In this document: piece by piece, positions 1 through 10,000 of the stretch | Numbering within the stretch: position 1 is the stretch's first letter | Layout of the letters: every line of letters starts with the position of its first letter | Assembly (NCBI RefSeq): GCF_008831285.2 | Contig: NW_022205097.1 | Location: 1 to 10,000 of the forward strand | Direction: 5' to 3' | Length of the DNA stretch: 10,000 nt | Source: Nymphaea colorata | Taxonomy: Eukaryota; Streptophyta; Magnoliopsida; Nymphaeales; Nymphaeaceae | Notes under the pieces: generated by a model | Databases searched by the model: none | The model's input: only the letters and a program-made list of their open reading frames with translations | What the model was told of the DNA's origin: nothing | Program-made: the position numbers and the translations under genes

Positions 1-1089
<1,089 letters not shown>

Positions 1090-1134
1090 TTCAGTGATTC
1101 GGATTCCCGTTCGTTCCACCAATTAAAATTAAAC

Positions 1135-1172
1135 TCGGCCCAATCTTTTACTAAATAAAAGGATTGAGCCGA
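1135..1172 (+). terminator. rbcL 3' stem-loop
   Basis: Imperfect inverted repeat 46 bases after the rbcL stop. The left arm at 1135-1150 begins TCGGCCCAATC and the right arm at 1156-1172 ends GGATTGAGCCGA, around a loop of about five bases. The few non-Watson-Crick positions can pair as G:U. In plastids such structures mainly protect the mRNA 3' end from exonucleases rather than stop transcription efficiently. Its position is the usual one for rbcL. Confidence 0.8.
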
Positions 1173-1813
1173 ACCAACTAAAGAATAAGGCTCCTATGTA
1201 TTTGCATATATCAATATGTACATACGTATGCTATGCAGTATGCAAGCAAGATCTAAAATTAAAATCTTCTCTTTAAAACTAAAGAGTTCAATCTTTCTAT
1301 TGTTGGATCCATAATGAACCCATGGATCCTCGGGATTGGCGGATCATTTGATATTCTCTCTAGTTGTGGACTATAGATCAAGCTAAGGGTCACAACTCCT
1401 TCTACTCATCCCGTATATTGTCCTTTTCGTTCCATGTTTCAATAGAAACTAATATTCATAATATATACAAAATTATTCAGAGGAGGGAACAGATCTTTCT
1501 TTCTATCTTTCTAATGAGTATTTGTCTACGACATGGGAGAAAAACCTCTGTTTTAATTGATCTTTATTTAATTTATTATTGAAGTGAAGAAAAGATTCCA
1601 TTATATCATATATAGTGATAGTGTAGTGAGTGATACTCCGGCTTCCATAAGACAAAAAAGGAATCATTTCTTTCAATACTCACTTCTTATTATTAGTATT
1701 AGAGTATGAGATAATAATCCTAAGAATTGGATCCATATGCTTATTCCGATCGGAAATGAAATAGTAGATTATTCAGCGAATGACTATTCATATATTGTAT
1801 TGTATTTCCAAAC

Positions 1814-1819
1814 AGGAGG
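1814..1819 (+). promoter_or_regulatory. Shine-Dalgarno-like site of accD
   Basis: AGGAGG ends 12 bases before the ATG at 1832 and is followed by a second purine run (GGAGGGG, 1821-1827) 4 bases before that ATG. Together they support the ATG at 1832 as the accD start. Confidence 0.55.
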
Positions 1820-1831
1820 CGGAGGGGCTTT

Positions 1832-3289
1832 ATGGAAAAATGGTGGTTAAATTCAATGTTGTCTAATGAGGATTTAGGGCGCAGGTGTGGACTAAGTGCG
1901 AGTCTTGGCCTATTGGAAATACCAGCGGGAGTGAAGAACCCATTATAAATGATAGTGAGAAAAACGTTAATAGTTGGAGTGGTAGGGGCAGTTATAGTTG
2001 CAGTAATGTTGATTATTTACTCAACTTGGGCGGTGTCAAGGACGTTTGGAGTCTCATCTCTGGTGAGACTTTTTGGGTTAGGGATAGTAATGGTGACAGT
2101 TATTCCATATATTTCGATATTGAAAATCAGATTTTTGAGATTGACACTGATAGTTACTTTCTGGGTGAACTAGAAAGTTTATTTTCTAGTTATCTGAATC
2201 TAAATAATGGGTCTAAGAGTTACAATCGCTATTATGATCATTACGTGTATGATACTAGGCATAGTTGGAAGAGTCACATAAATAGTTGCATTGACAGTTA
2301 TATTCGTTCTGAAACCAATATGGATAGTTGCATTCCAAATGGTAGCAACAATTCAAGTGACAATTACATTTATAGTTACATTTGTAGCGATAGTGAAAGG
2401 GGTAGTGACCGTGGGAGCTCCAATCTAAAAACTAGTGGTGTTAGTGACAGTGATTTCGGAAGACATAATGATTTAGATAGAAATAAAAGATACAGACATT
2501 TATGGGTTCAATGTGAAAATTGTTATGGATTAAATTATAAGAAATTTTTTAGTTCAAAAATGAATATTTGTGAACAATGTGGATACCACTTGAAATGAGT
2601 AGCTCAGATAGAATCGAACTTTTGATTGATCCAGGCACTTGGGCCCCTATGGATGAAAACATGGTCTCTATGGACCCTATTGAATTTCATTCTGAGGAGG
2701 ACCCTTATAGGGATCGTATCAATTCTTATCAAATAGAGACGGGTTTGGCTGAGGCTGTTCAAACAGGCATAGGCAAACTCAATGGTATTCCTATAGCAAT
2801 TGGTGTTATGGATTTTAAGTTCATGGGGGGTAGTATGGGATCCGTAGTAGGCGAGAAAATTACACGTTTGATCGAGTATGCTACTGATAGATCTCTCCCA
2901 GTTATTATGGTGTGTGCTTCTGGAGGAGCGCGCATGCAAGAAGGAAGTTTGAGCTTGATGCAAATGGCTAAAATATCTTCCGCTTTATACAATTATCAAT
3001 CAAATAAAAATTATTCTATGTATCAATCCTTACATCCCCTACAACTGGTGGAGTGACAGCCAGTTTTGGTATGTTGGGAGATATCATTATTGCCGAACCC
3101 AATGCTTACATTGCATTCGCGGGTAAAAGAGTAATTGAACAAACATTGAAGAAGACAGTACCTGAGGGTTCACAAGTAGCGGAGTATTTATTCAATAAGG
3201 GTTTATTTGATCCAATCGTACCGCGTAATCTTTTAAAAGGTGTTCCGAGTGAGTTATTTCAGTTCCATGGGTTCTTTCCCCGCCCTTGA
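1832..3289 (+). CDS. accD: Acetyl-CoA carboxylase carboxyltransferase beta subunit, three frameshifts
   Basis: Plastid-encoded subunit of the heteromeric acetyl-CoA carboxylase, which makes malonyl-CoA for fatty-acid synthesis in the stroma. It starts [15 protein letters not shown] at the ATG 1832, the typical angiosperm accD start. A variable, Ser/Asp/Asn-rich N-terminal half follows, then a four-cysteine zinc finger (CENC at 2512-2523, CEQC at 2569-2580), then the carboxyltransferase domain with [39 protein letters not shown] and [12 protein letters not shown]. Single-base losses lie near 1910 (a C run; the frame would otherwise hit TAA within about 20 codons), 2595 (an A run right after the zinc finger) and 3010 (five A where six are expected). 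Restored length is about 486 residues, normal for the family. The C-terminus ...[10 protein letters not shown] is ambiguous because another lost C near 3285 would move the stop to 3390. Identity is certain; functionality depends on whether the breaks are real. Confidence 0.95.
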
Positions 3290-3587
3290 ACTTGAACCAA
3301 AGAAATTCAAGTCAAAAAAGTAGTAGAGCGATAGATTTAGTTATTTGTAGGCAAAAAAGTAGTTCATTTCGTTTATCAGAATTGAAGTAGCAAGGATGGA
3401 GCTTTCTTTGCTGGCATAAAGACAATTTGTAATTGTAGTGAAGTAGTAAGAATCAGAAGTTTCAGAGGATTTTTTCTCCAGATCCATCTTTTCTTTTATC
3501 CTACCTTTACTAATGAGTAATCAGATCAGGGACGGACCCTTTAGCAACAGAGCAGGATAAAGATCAAAGTAGTGTCTTTTTCCTTCG

Positions 3588-3614
3588 GAGAAATCCAAAT
3601 TAGAGAAATCCAAA
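3588..3614. repeat. 12-base direct repeat, period 15
   Basis: GAGAAATCCAAA occurs at 3588-3599 and again at 3603-3614, separated by three bases. Short tandem duplications like this come from replication slippage and are common in plastid spacers. Confidence 0.7.
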
Positions 3615-3922
3615 AAAGCCCCCTTCCCCTTGTTACATATCAAATGTTCCAACCTAACTAAGATATAGAAATCAATATGCAACACTTCTATATCTCCCGA
3701 GAATCATACATTTGTAATATGAATCCTTGTTGGATCAAATTATAACGAATCCTTGAGAAGAAATTTGTTTAGAAACATAAGGGAGGAATAAGAATAATAA
3801 GATTCTCTTCTCATACATATATTTCCCGGAAAAGGATGGGTAAGTACACTAATTTCTATTTAGTTTAGATCCACATTCTTTGCACTCATATTCTAATAAC
3901 TTAGAATATTATATTAATATAC

Positions 3923-3947
3923 TTATAATTATAATATATAATTATAA
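3923..3947. repeat. AT-only inverted repeat
   Basis: TTATAATTAT (3923-3932) is the reverse complement of ATAATTATAA (3938-3947), with a five-base centre. It lies about 57 bases before psaI and could form a weak hairpin or melt easily. No function can be assigned. Confidence 0.6.
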
Positions 3948-4003
3948 TAGATATCTTTATAACAAAGAGAAGTATCAATTAAATACACCGAGGCACCGAT
4001 TCT

Positions 4004-4114
4004 ATGACAGATCTCAACTTACCCTCTATTTTTGTGCCTTTAGTAGGCCTATTATTTCCGGCAATTGCAATGGTTTCTTTATTTTTCCATGTTCAAAAAA
4101 ACAAGATTGTCTAG
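4004..4114 (+). CDS. psaI: Photosystem I reaction centre subunit VIII
   Basis: A 36-residue protein, starting [18 protein letters not shown] and ending VQKNKIV, with TAG at 4112-4114. It is the single-span PsaI subunit of photosystem I in the thylakoid, near PsaL, where it supports PsaL binding. The hydrophobic stretch spans about residues 9-29, and length and both termini match the family exactly. A GAGG motif at 3990-3993 lies 10 bases before the ATG and may act as ribosome binding site. The reading frame is intact. The gene sits between accD and ycf4, as in most angiosperms, and is probably co-transcribed with ycf4-cemA-petA. Confidence 0.97.
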   Translation: MTDLNLPSIFVPLVGLLFPAIAMVSLFFHVQKNKIV

Positions 4115-4554
4115 ATATGATGGGCTCCAATCTCATCAATTTATTTCAATCTTTGGATCATAATACAGATTTTCATTTCATTTAATGGGAATGGTACGAC
4201 ATGCGGCTTCGGACTTCGGACACAAACCACAAATGTAAATAGATGATCATATGGATCAATCCATGTTTATGCATCTATAGCTCGACTTTTATTTCAACGG
4301 GTCGATCGGATATCTGGAATATATATTATGTATGATAATGATATGTAAATAGATATATCTAGATCATATGAATGAGGGTGATGCTAGTTTGAATGGGTGG
4401 AGATGTTAGTTCTATCTAACTGATTTGATGAATGAATCCTGATTGATGATTTACATCGTGATAGTATTAGCGGATGAAAGTTACTTTGGGAGCCAAAAAA
4501 CTCATTTTGATGATTCTCTCAATTCCAATAGAATGAAACTCGATCTAATCTAGT
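4115..4554. other. psaI-ycf4 spacer
   Basis: A 440-base AT-rich spacer with no gene seen. It holds a 7-base tandem repeat CTTCGGA x2 at 4208-4221 and short palindromes such as AGATATATCT around 4350. No Shine-Dalgarno-like site is obvious just before ycf4. Confidence 0.75.
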
Positions 4555-5109
4555 ATGAATTGGCGATCAGAACATATATGGATAGAACTTATAACGGGTT
4601 CTAGAAAAATAAGTAACTTCTGCTGGGCCTGTATCCTTTTTTTAGGTTCACTAGGATTTTTATTGGTTGGAACTTCCAGTTATTTTGGTAGGAATCTGAT
4701 ATCCTTATTCCCATCTCAGCAAATCGTTTTTTTTCCACAAGGGATCGTAATGTGTTTCTACGGTATCGCGGGTCTATTCATTAGCTCCTATTTGTGGTGC
4801 ACAATTTTGTGGAGTGTAGGTAGCGGTTATGACAAATTCGATAGAAAAGAAGGAATAGTGTGTATTTTTCGTTGGGGATTTCCTGGAAGAAATCGTCGCA
4901 TCTTCTTTCGATTCCGTATAAGAGATATCCGTTCGATCAGAATAGAAGTGAAAGAGGGTCTTTTTCCTCGCCGTGTCCTTTATATGGAAATTGGGGGCCG
5001 GGGAGACATTCCATTGACGCGTACCGATGAGAATTTAACTCCACGAGAAATTGAACAAAAAGCTGCCGAATCGGCCTATTTTTTGCGCGTACCAATTGAA
5101 GTATTTTGA
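4555..5109 (+). CDS. ycf4: Photosystem I assembly protein Ycf4
   Basis: Thylakoid protein needed for assembly, or efficient accumulation, of photosystem I. It starts [18 protein letters not shown] and ends [13 protein letters not shown]. Its 184 residues equal the usual length. Two hydrophobic segments (about residues 21-43 and 62-88) form the membrane hairpin, and a basic stroma-facing domain follows ([19 protein letters not shown]). The reading frame is intact. Compared with common eudicot Ycf4, the stretch after GFPG is richer in Arg. The gene sits in its conserved place between psaI and cemA. Confidence 0.97.
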   Translation: MNWRSEHIWIELITGSRKISNFCWACILFLGSLGFLLVGTSSYFGRNLISLFPSQQIVFFPQGIVMCFYGIAGLFISSYLWCTILWSVGSGYDKFDRKEGIVCIFRWGFPGRNRRIFFRFRIRDIRSIRIEVKEGLFPRRVLYMEIGGRGDIPLTRTDENLTPREIEQKAAESAYFLRVPIEVF

Positions 5110-5125
5110 AATGAAACAAAGAAAT

Positions 5126-5153
5126 CGAGGAATGAGTGCTCCTCGTCACGAGG
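5126..5153 (+). terminator. Possible 3' hairpin of ycf4
   Basis: CGAGGA (5126-5131) can pair with TCCTCG (5140-5145), and the second arm can alternatively pair with CGAGG (5149-5153), about 17 bases after the ycf4 stop. The arms are short, so this could equally be chance. If real it would stabilise or process the ycf4 mRNA end. Confidence 0.3.
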
Positions 5154-5508
5154 GAGAGGGAGGGAACCCAAGAATCCCTTTTTCTTTTTTTCTTTTAATA
5201 TAACTATAACTGATGTTTCGCTCCTTTGATGAAAACATTTAGTTAAATCCTATTTCCCACATCCCGATGGAAATACCATGTCCTGCGTACCATGGAGCAG
5301 GTGGACTTATGGAACAATCATACCATGAAGTGATTTTAGTCCATCAAAACTATTTTTCATGCGTATGAAATTCCACTGAATTCTTTCATTTTCATATTAT
5401 TAACAAGTTTCATAAGTATGTATTCATCACATATATCAGGTCAGAGTACAGAATCCATATTTTAGGATTTTAGGACCAATATTTCGAATCAATACATTAC
5501 ATTATATA

Positions 5509-5540
5509 TAGATGAAGATAAGAATAGATGAAGATAAGAT
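5509..5540. repeat. 16-base tandem repeat
   Basis: TAGATGAAGATAAGAA (5509-5524) is followed directly by a copy differing only in its last base (5525-5540). It looks like a slippage duplication and is likely variable between related plants. Confidence 0.75.
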
Positions 5541-6086
5541 GGATCATACCCAGTAAATTATCCCTCTTTTGTCACCTTTCTTTTTATTCATCTTTCTTAA
5601 TGCTTGTTTCTTGATGACCAAACAATTGGATTTTTAGAACCACTCCCGTTTTGCCGACTATTTCGGATTTCATCATCGGTATTTTTCAGAATTATCCCCT
5701 CGATTATTCCTGGGATGTGGATAATCAGTGAAACAATTCGAAATAATTGATTGATATAACAAAAGAGTTTTTCTCGAAATACGAATAATATTCATGTTTG
5801 TTACTTCAAGTGCTTCTTTCTGGCATTCATCAAAAAGACCAAATGAACATGCAATTGATCCGAATTTGACCGATTGAGATGTCTGGGGCCACTATTTCAT
5901 TACCTCCGCATTCGAAATAAATTAACCCTTATTCCATTTCTGGAGACAAGGACTAAACAAATTACACAATGGAAAATAGATCCATAGGTTCCATACCTCG
6001 TTATAGAACTCGTGCTTCATACATCATACAAATATCAGACATAGTCAACAAATGAATCAGGTTCATTAACAATTCACGGATTGGAA

Positions 6087-6776
6087 GTGACGAAAAAGAA
6101 AGCATTGAATCCCCTACCATATCTTGCATCTATCGTATTTCTGCCTTGGGGAATTTCTCTCTCATTTAATAAAAGTATGGAACCTTGGGTGACTAATTGG
6201 TGGAATACCAGCCAATCCGAAACTTTTTTGAATGATATTCAAGAAAAGAACATTCTAGAAGGATTCATCAAATTAGAAGAACTTTTCTTGTTGGACGAAA
6301 TGATAAAGGAGTATCCGGAGACACATATACAAAAGCTTCGTATAGGAATCCACAAAGAAACGATACAATTGGTAAGAATGCACAATCAAGATCATATACA
6401 TATTATTTTGCATTTCTCGACAAATATAACCTGTTTCGCTATTCTAAGTGCTTATTCTATTCTGGGTAATGAAGAACTTATCACTCTGAATTCTTGGGTT
6501 CAGGAATTCCTCTATAACTTAAGCGACACAATAAAAGCTTTTTCCATTCTCTTATTAACCGATTTATGTATTGGATTCCATTCGCCCCACGCTTGGGAAC
6601 TAATGATTGGTTCGTTCTACAAAGATTTTGGATTTGTTCAGAATGATAAAATTATATCCGGTCTCGTTTCTACCTTTCCGGTCATTCTAGATACAATTTT
6701 GAAATATTGGATCTTTCATTATTTAAACCGTGTATCTCCTTCACTTGTAGTGATTTATCATTCACTGAATGAGTGA
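6087..6776 (+). CDS. cemA: Chloroplast envelope membrane protein CemA, GTG start
   Basis: Inner-envelope protein linked to light-dependent proton extrusion and inorganic-carbon uptake. The product reads (M)[21 protein letters not shown] and ends [16 protein letters not shown] is at 6774-6776. Hydrophobic segments lie near residues 9-27, 105-123, 150-165 and 190-210. No ATG stands at the expected place. The codons there are TTG (6081), GTG (6087) and ACG (6090) before the conserved KKKA. I chose GTG because it gives 229 residues, matching the family. ACG edited to AUG is a close alternative (228 residues). The frame is intact. The gene lies between ycf4 and petA as usual and is probably co-transcribed with petA. 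Confidence 0.94.
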   Translation: MTKKKALNPLPYLASIVFLPWGISLSFNKSMEPWVTNWWNTSQSETFLNDIQEKNILEGFIKLEELFLLDEMIKEYPETHIQKLRIGIHKETIQLVRMHNQDHIHIILHFSTNITCFAILSAYSILGNEELITLNSWVQEFLYNLSDTIKAFSILLLTDLCIGFHSPHAWELMIGSFYKDFGFVQNDKIISGLVSTFPVILDTILKYWIFHYLNRVSPSLVVIYHSLNE

Positions 6777-7955
<1,179 letters not shown>

Positions 7956-7998
7956 ATCCACGGATTCCTCAACATAGAGCTGGTAAAAAAGCTGAATT

Positions 7999-8039
7999 TT
8001 TTTGATCGCAATTATATTATGTGTATGCGCGGTCAAAAA
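7999..8039 (+). terminator. petA 3' stem-loop
   Basis: TTTTTGATCGC (7999-8009) pairs with GCGGTCAAAAA (8029-8039) over 11 bases with one G:U pair, leaving a 19-base loop. It lies 43 bases after the petA stop, the usual place for a plastid mRNA 3'-end stabilising hairpin. Confidence 0.65.
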
Positions 8040-8547
8040 TCATGGAAAGCCCCTTTTTGCTTGCTTTTTATTATACTATTTCGAGATATCGGAGATGACT
8101 TGTATTCCAGATTAGAAAATAGCAATAGTATGGAATTGCAAAAGAAGATGATTGGATCAAAATTTACAAAATTTAGTTTAGTGTGATTATGCCAGGTTTC
8201 TTATTGCCACATGGTAAATGGCACGTAATGCCTCAATACTTTTAGATTCTATATCTAATAAACGCATAAGTGGGAAGCAGGGGTAGAAAGCAGGATAAAT
8301 GAAGAAAAAAGGAAGGCTCCAGGAAAGATTACTCGTCTCCCAAATCTTCTTTCTACAAAGAAAGAAAAGTAATTTTCCGCTCTTTCGTTGCGTCGAAATA
8401 ATAAAGGTTCTGGGTCTCATTCGTCAAATCAAATAAATATGAATTGCGGGTTTATCGGAACCTCTTTGAATTCATAAGAAAGAAGAGAAGTATGGGGGAT
8501 AAAAAAAGAGGGGCAAGAGAAACTCCATTGAGCAAATGGAATTTTTG

Positions 8548-8579
8548 CAATGAACTTATAATTTTCAATGAACTTATAA
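8548..8579. repeat. Tandem repeat, period 18
   Basis: CAATGAACTTATAATTTT (8548-8565) is followed immediately by a second copy whose first 14 bases match (8566-8579). This is a slippage-type duplication in a spacer. Confidence 0.75.
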
Positions 8580-9079
8580 AAAGAAAAAAGACTCGCTTAA
8601 AAAGATTTTTCATGTTCTAATTCCGGGTCAAAAAGTGGAAATCTTGGGTTTTCGGGCATATCAAAATCCTTATTAATTTGATTATCTTATTATACCTTAT
8701 TATCTGATCTCATCACTCACATCAAAGTGACAGTTCAAACTTTATTTTTCTATAGTTTCCTAGTTTCCAATTAGTTTAGTATAGGAATGATTTGTAAGGT
8801 GTTTCATCTGTAGAAATCCATATTATTTATGTCATTCAAAAGATCCTTCTTTCTTTACTTTATTCTTACTTCGGAAAGTCCACACTATATCTATAGATAC
8901 TATGAATCAATCAGTGGATTCAACATTTCAAAAACATTATAAAAAATTAAGGAATGTAGTAATTTCATCGGGGCCAATCAACCATTTTTCATTTAGAAAA
9001 ATCTAATACATGTATATATTATGATTGTGTTGACTGGATGAATTTCCACCTCTTATGGAATGGGTCAAGGTCTTGGTCG

Positions 9080-9149
9080 AAGAGTAAGAACTCAACAGGA
9101 CCTCAAATCCATATAAGGAGGGGTCAGGTCCTGTTGAGTTCTTACTCTT
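9080..9149 (-). terminator. Perfect 24-bp inverted repeat behind the psbE-F-L-J cluster
   Basis: The arm at 9080-9103 (starting AAGAGTAAGAACTC) is the exact reverse complement of the arm at 9126-9149, with a 22-base loop. It begins 29 bases after the psbJ stop codon on the - strand, so it most likely forms the 3' end of the psbE-psbF-psbL-psbJ transcript. Because it lies between convergent genes, it could also act on read-through from petA. The perfect arms make the loop a candidate for inversion. Confidence 0.8.
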
Positions 9150-9178
9150 TCATGTCTACAGTACGGTTCATCCGATTA

Positions 9179-9301
9179 TTACAGGGATGATCCCAATCCG
9201 GAATATGATCCGTAGAAGAAAACGCCGATTAAACCGATCACAAGAATACCAGTTACAGTACCTATCAGCCAAAGAGGAATCCTTCCAGTAGTATCGGCCA
9301 T
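9179..9301 (-). CDS. psbJ: Photosystem II reaction centre protein J
   Basis: A 40-residue protein read on the - strand from ATG 9301-9299 to TAA 9181-9179: it starts [14 protein letters not shown] and ends [11 protein letters not shown]. It is a single-span subunit near cytochrome b559 that affects photosystem II assembly and electron flow on the acceptor side. The membrane span is about residues 11-31. Length and ends match the family and the frame is intact. GAGG (9305-9308) lies only 3 bases before the start; a better spaced GGGAGG sits at 9314-9319. It is the last gene of the psbE-F-L-J operon, 116 bases after psbL. Confidence 0.97.
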   Translation of the reverse strand: MADTTGRIPLWLIGTVTGILVIGLIGVFFYGSYSGLGSSL

Positions 9302-9417
9302 TTACCTCACTTCCCTCCCCATTTCATCAAGTGGTCATGCTATAGACATAAACAGTCATGGATAGTTATGGGTATGATATCCTTCCGAATGAGATAAGAG
9401 AATTTCCTTTCTTTCTC

Positions 9418-9564
<147 letters not shown>

Positions 9565-9569
9565 TTATT

Positions 9570-10000
<431 letters not shown>

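Larger units (their letters stand above)
1090..1831. other. rbcL-accD spacer
   Basis: A 742-base AT-rich spacer with no supported gene. It holds the rbcL 3' stem-loop (1135-1172), a small hairpin with 7-base arms CTCTTTA/TAAAGAG (1269-1286) and another with 8-base arms GGATCCAT/ATGGATCC (1305-1329). An open frame of 72 codons at 1364-1582 resembles no plastid protein I know and is taken as chance. No trnR-CCG, which some gymnosperms and ferns carry here, is visible. The accD promoter must lie in this spacer, but I could not place it convincingly. Confidence 0.8.
3290..4003. other. accD-psaI spacer
   Basis: A 714-base AT-rich spacer without a supported gene. It contains a short tandem repeat (3588-3614) and an AT-only inverted repeat (3923-3947). 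The first 100 bases may still be accD coding sequence if the accD stop at 3287-3289 results from a lost base. No tRNA-like sequence was seen. Confidence 0.75.
5110..6086. other. ycf4-cemA spacer
   Basis: A 977-base AT-rich spacer without a supported gene. It contains a small G/C-containing hairpin region just after ycf4 (5126-5153), a T-rich run around 5178-5196 likely to vary in length, and a 16-base tandem repeat (5509-5540). No tRNA or conserved open frame is visible. Confidence 0.75.
7956..9178. other. petA-psbJ spacer between convergent genes
   Basis: A 1223-base AT-rich spacer separating petA (+) from psbJ (-). It contains a stem-loop just after petA (7999-8039), an 18-base tandem repeat (8548-8579), an 8-base tandem repeat TAGTTTCC x2 (8753-8768) and the strong 24-base inverted repeat behind psbJ (9080-9149). 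An open frame on the - strand at 8187-8420 resembles nothing known and is not called. No tRNA was seen. Large petA-psbJ spacers are ordinary in angiosperms. Confidence 0.8.

Noticed and set aside
1364-1582. 72-codon open frame in the rbcL-accD spacer
   Set aside because: Low-complexity AT-rich composition, no resemblance to any plastid protein, no ribosome site; expected by chance.
1949-2173. Hydrophobic 74-codon frame inside accD that looks like a membrane protein
   Set aside because: It is the -1 frame of the Ser/Asp-rich accD N-terminal half; the T-rich third positions produce the apparent hydrophobicity.
2604-2963. 119-codon open frame on the - strand inside accD
   Set aside because: Antisense shadow of the conserved carboxyltransferase domain.
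3880-3914. Possible bacterial-type promoter before psaI (TTGCAC, 16 bases, TAGAAT)
   Set aside because: The -35 box is weak and such pairs are frequent in AT-rich plastid spacers; not enough to call.
8187-8420. 77-codon open frame on the - strand in the petA-psbJ spacer
   Set aside because: No recognisable motif or conserved neighbour relation; composition like the spacer around it.

Overview
This window is a piece of a land-plant chloroplast genome, from the large single-copy region. The gene order rbcL > accD > psaI > ycf4 > cemA > petA on the + strand, followed by a convergent psbE-psbF-psbL-psbJ cluster on the - strand, is the canonical plastid order. All ten proteins are recognisable along their whole visible length. 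The lack of a tRNA gene between rbcL and accD, the protein sequences, the ACG start of psbL and the AT-rich spacers point to a flowering plant. I cannot name the family from the sequence alone.

Layout: 1-1089 holds the 3' three quarters of rbcL (Rubisco large subunit, from about codon 113) with a 3' stem-loop. 1832-3289 is accD (acetyl-CoA carboxylase beta subunit). 4004-4114 is psaI (photosystem I). 4555-5109 is ycf4 (photosystem I assembly). 6087-6776 is cemA (envelope membrane protein). 6989-7955 is petA (cytochrome f). 9179-9950 on the - strand holds psbJ, psbL, psbF and psbE (cytochrome b559 and small photosystem II subunits). The six spacers are AT-rich and contain only hairpins and short tandem repeats; I see no tRNA, mobile element or further gene.

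The most notable property is that three of the ten genes are broken by single-base losses: four in rbcL, three in accD and two in petA. All nine are deletions of one base, six of them in runs of identical bases. Each is followed at once by the normal protein in the shifted frame, with no eroded stretch between. This looks far more like residual error of a lightly polished long-read assembly than like real gene decay. A plastid fragment transferred to the nucleus or mitochondrion is the alternative. I annotate the three as genes with frameshifts.

Biologically the genes serve the photosynthetic membrane (psaI, ycf4, petA, psbEFLJ), carbon fixation and inorganic-carbon handling (rbcL, cemA) and plastid fatty-acid synthesis (accD). 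Secondary points are the non-AUG starts of cemA and psbL, a probable RNA-editing codon in psbE, unusual cysteine replacements in rbcL, and a perfect 24-bp inverted repeat behind psbJ. I found nothing that supports a previously undescribed system.
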